Below the pieces are notes generated by a model, which was given only the letters and a program-made list of their open reading frames with translations, was not told where the DNA came from and did not search any database. Below are positions 62,927 to 64,000 of a stretch of 64,000 nt of DNA, piece by piece. Each line of letters opens with the position of its first letter. Position 1 is the first letter of the stretch. The stretch comes from JAYVJH01 sp043777595 (GTDB taxonomy: Bacteria; Bacteroidota; Bacteroidia; Cytophagales; Spirosomataceae): NCBI GenBank assembly GCA_043777595.1, contig JAYWHT010000019.1, positions 62,001 to 126,000 of the forward strand, in the 5' to 3' direction. The translations under genes were made by a program, and so were the position numbers.

Positions 62927-64000
62927 CTAAATCCGTACTTCATACTTCGAGCCTTCAAATCTTTGTAGAGTATCTTTGTGCTGTTTTGTCAGCACCACAA
63001 CATCGGCGGCATCAAACAACATAGGCATAGACAACGTCTTCAATAACCTACGTCTCAAATTATTGGCAGCATTAAAATAATCGTTTCGAGCATGGTGTGC
63101 TGTTATGTACTCAACCGTTATATTTTTATTTTTTCTTTTGTTGCACCGTCTGCCATTTGCCAATTTTTTAAAAATCTCACCATCGTCTTTTATTGTCTTT
63201 TCCGATACAAATCTTGACCCAACTTATTGATGTTCGATATTGACTTTTGTTGTTAAATATTGTCTTTCGTTTTCACTTTCTATAATGTAACATTCTGACA
63301 CTATATTTGAACGGTCAAAACGTTTCATTTCGGTATTCTCAAACGGGGCCGCCCGTACGGTCGTCAAAACGTTACATGCTTTTGGTATTGCCAACAACTC
63401 CGCCCACTTGGTTTTTAGTAAATCCATTACCTCAGCTTTGCGCCCACCTTTCGCATATTTATCAACGATAGCCATGTAGCCTGCCCGAAGTCTAAAACGA
63501 GCGGCACGGTCGAGGCTGTCCCACGTTTTGGCATTGGTCGCCAGTTGGTAGGTGCGTTGTTCTGGTTTAGTCAGTTGCTGTACGTCCAACGGTTCAACGA
63601 CAATACACTCACTCCACGCATCGGCCAACAGTGCGCCCAAAGTCGTGAGTTTGTCGCTATCCATCAAATCGGCCAACGTCTGTATCTGCGGCAAATATTC
63701 CATTTTGATAACCTTCATCTCAAATCTCAAAATATTATCGGATCCGTCAAATTGTTTGCCTTTGTCATACGCCTTTATTAAAAACTGCGTTTGGGCAGCC
63801 TGTTTGTAAGAACCCTTCCCCGTAATGGCAGTTCTACAAAAAGACGTAGCTTTATAGGTCAGTAAACCACCCAAAAACGCACTCGGGTCAAACTTCACAA
63901 TCAAGTTTAACCCAAATTCAAGATTATGAATATTGGCCATTTGTGGCTCAATTTCGAGCCAATCGCACAACTCACTCACCACGTCCCAAAGGTCGAGACG
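62927..64000 (-). pseudogene. Replication initiator of a filamentous-phage/plasmid-like element, broken by an in-frame stop (5' partial)
   Basis: The frame enters from the right window edge (LDLWDVVSELCDWLEIEP), runs through HNLEFGLNLIVKFDP, FLIKAYDKGKQF and ILRFEMKVIKMEYLPQIQTL to a TAA at 63224-63226. It continues in the same frame without a start codon (VGSRFVSEKTIKDDGE, ..., EYITAHHARNDYFNAANN) to 62927. The front part matches initiators of the gpII/Rep type, and the part after the stop matches their usual C-terminus, so one codon most likely mutated to TAA. Without readthrough, the protein loses about 98 residues. Confidence 0.7.

Overview
The window looks like chromosome from a member of the Bacteroidota, most likely order Cytophagales (a Spirosoma/Runella/Flectobacillus-type relative; genus not resolvable by eye). 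The reasons are a SusC/SusD pair, a type VI secretion system of the Bacteroidota-only subtype iii (TssN, TssO, no TssJ/L/M), -7 promoter motifs of the TAnnTTTG type, lipoproteins with short Bacteroidota-style lipoboxes, and families largely confined to the phylum (DUF5618, DUF6922, MG2/plug proteins). Base composition is moderate to AT-rich.

Layout. 1-4.8 kb: the end of a SusC-like TonB receptor and its SusD-like lipoprotein, closed by a terminator shared with a convergent Tat-exported Gfo/Idh oxidoreductase and a two-domain VOC protein. 7.2-26.7 kb: the T6SS-iii locus (tssG, F, E, N, three Hcp/TssD genes, VgrG, TssC, TssB, PAAR, TssH, TssO, TssK), almost all on the minus strand. Embedded in it is a set of accessory genes that look like effectors or their partners: a permuted NlpC/P60-like cysteine hydrolase, a caspase/gingipain-like protein, an AvrRpt2/C39-type papain-like protease, two unrecognised proteins, a lipoprotein and a secreted DinB-like protein. 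TssP, TssQ and TssR are not in the window. 27-34.7 kb: gyrB, ppk1, a Fic protein, a nucleoside transporter and a GH16 glucanase lipoprotein on the plus strand. 34.7-46.2 kb: a nonsense-interrupted DUF6922 gene, a detached nuoL-nuoM pair, a TPR protein, an OmpA/PD40 protein, DUF5618, an MG2/TonB-plug protein, and a deoxynucleoside kinase with small neighbours. 46.5-54.9 kb: trhO, a lipoprotein, a DsbA-like protein, a lipase-like lipoprotein, a CBM48-HhH protein, an aminotransferase and lepA. 55.4-59.6 kb: methylmalonyl-CoA mutase (mutA, mutB) with nudK between the subunits. 59.8-62.3 kb: dnaA and a GNAT/FemAB-like protein. 62.3-64 kb: tRNA-Arg(CCG) with two truncated 5' copies beside it, then a degenerate mobile element carrying a broken replication initiator.

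The most distinctive features are (1) the T6SS-iii locus with three unrelated candidate cysteine hydrolases, and (2) an unusually dense population of small repeats. The repeats include three copies of a 101-bp intergenic element, a 95-bp palindromic element flanked by a 16-bp direct repeat, G/C-run palindromes and heptamer/octamer arrays. Many of these are inserted in frame into conserved genes (tssH, mutB, mutA, nuoL, vgrG), and one heptamer tract sits at the start of a TPR gene where slippage would change the usable start codon.

All product calls come from reading motifs in the translated sequence; no database search was possible.
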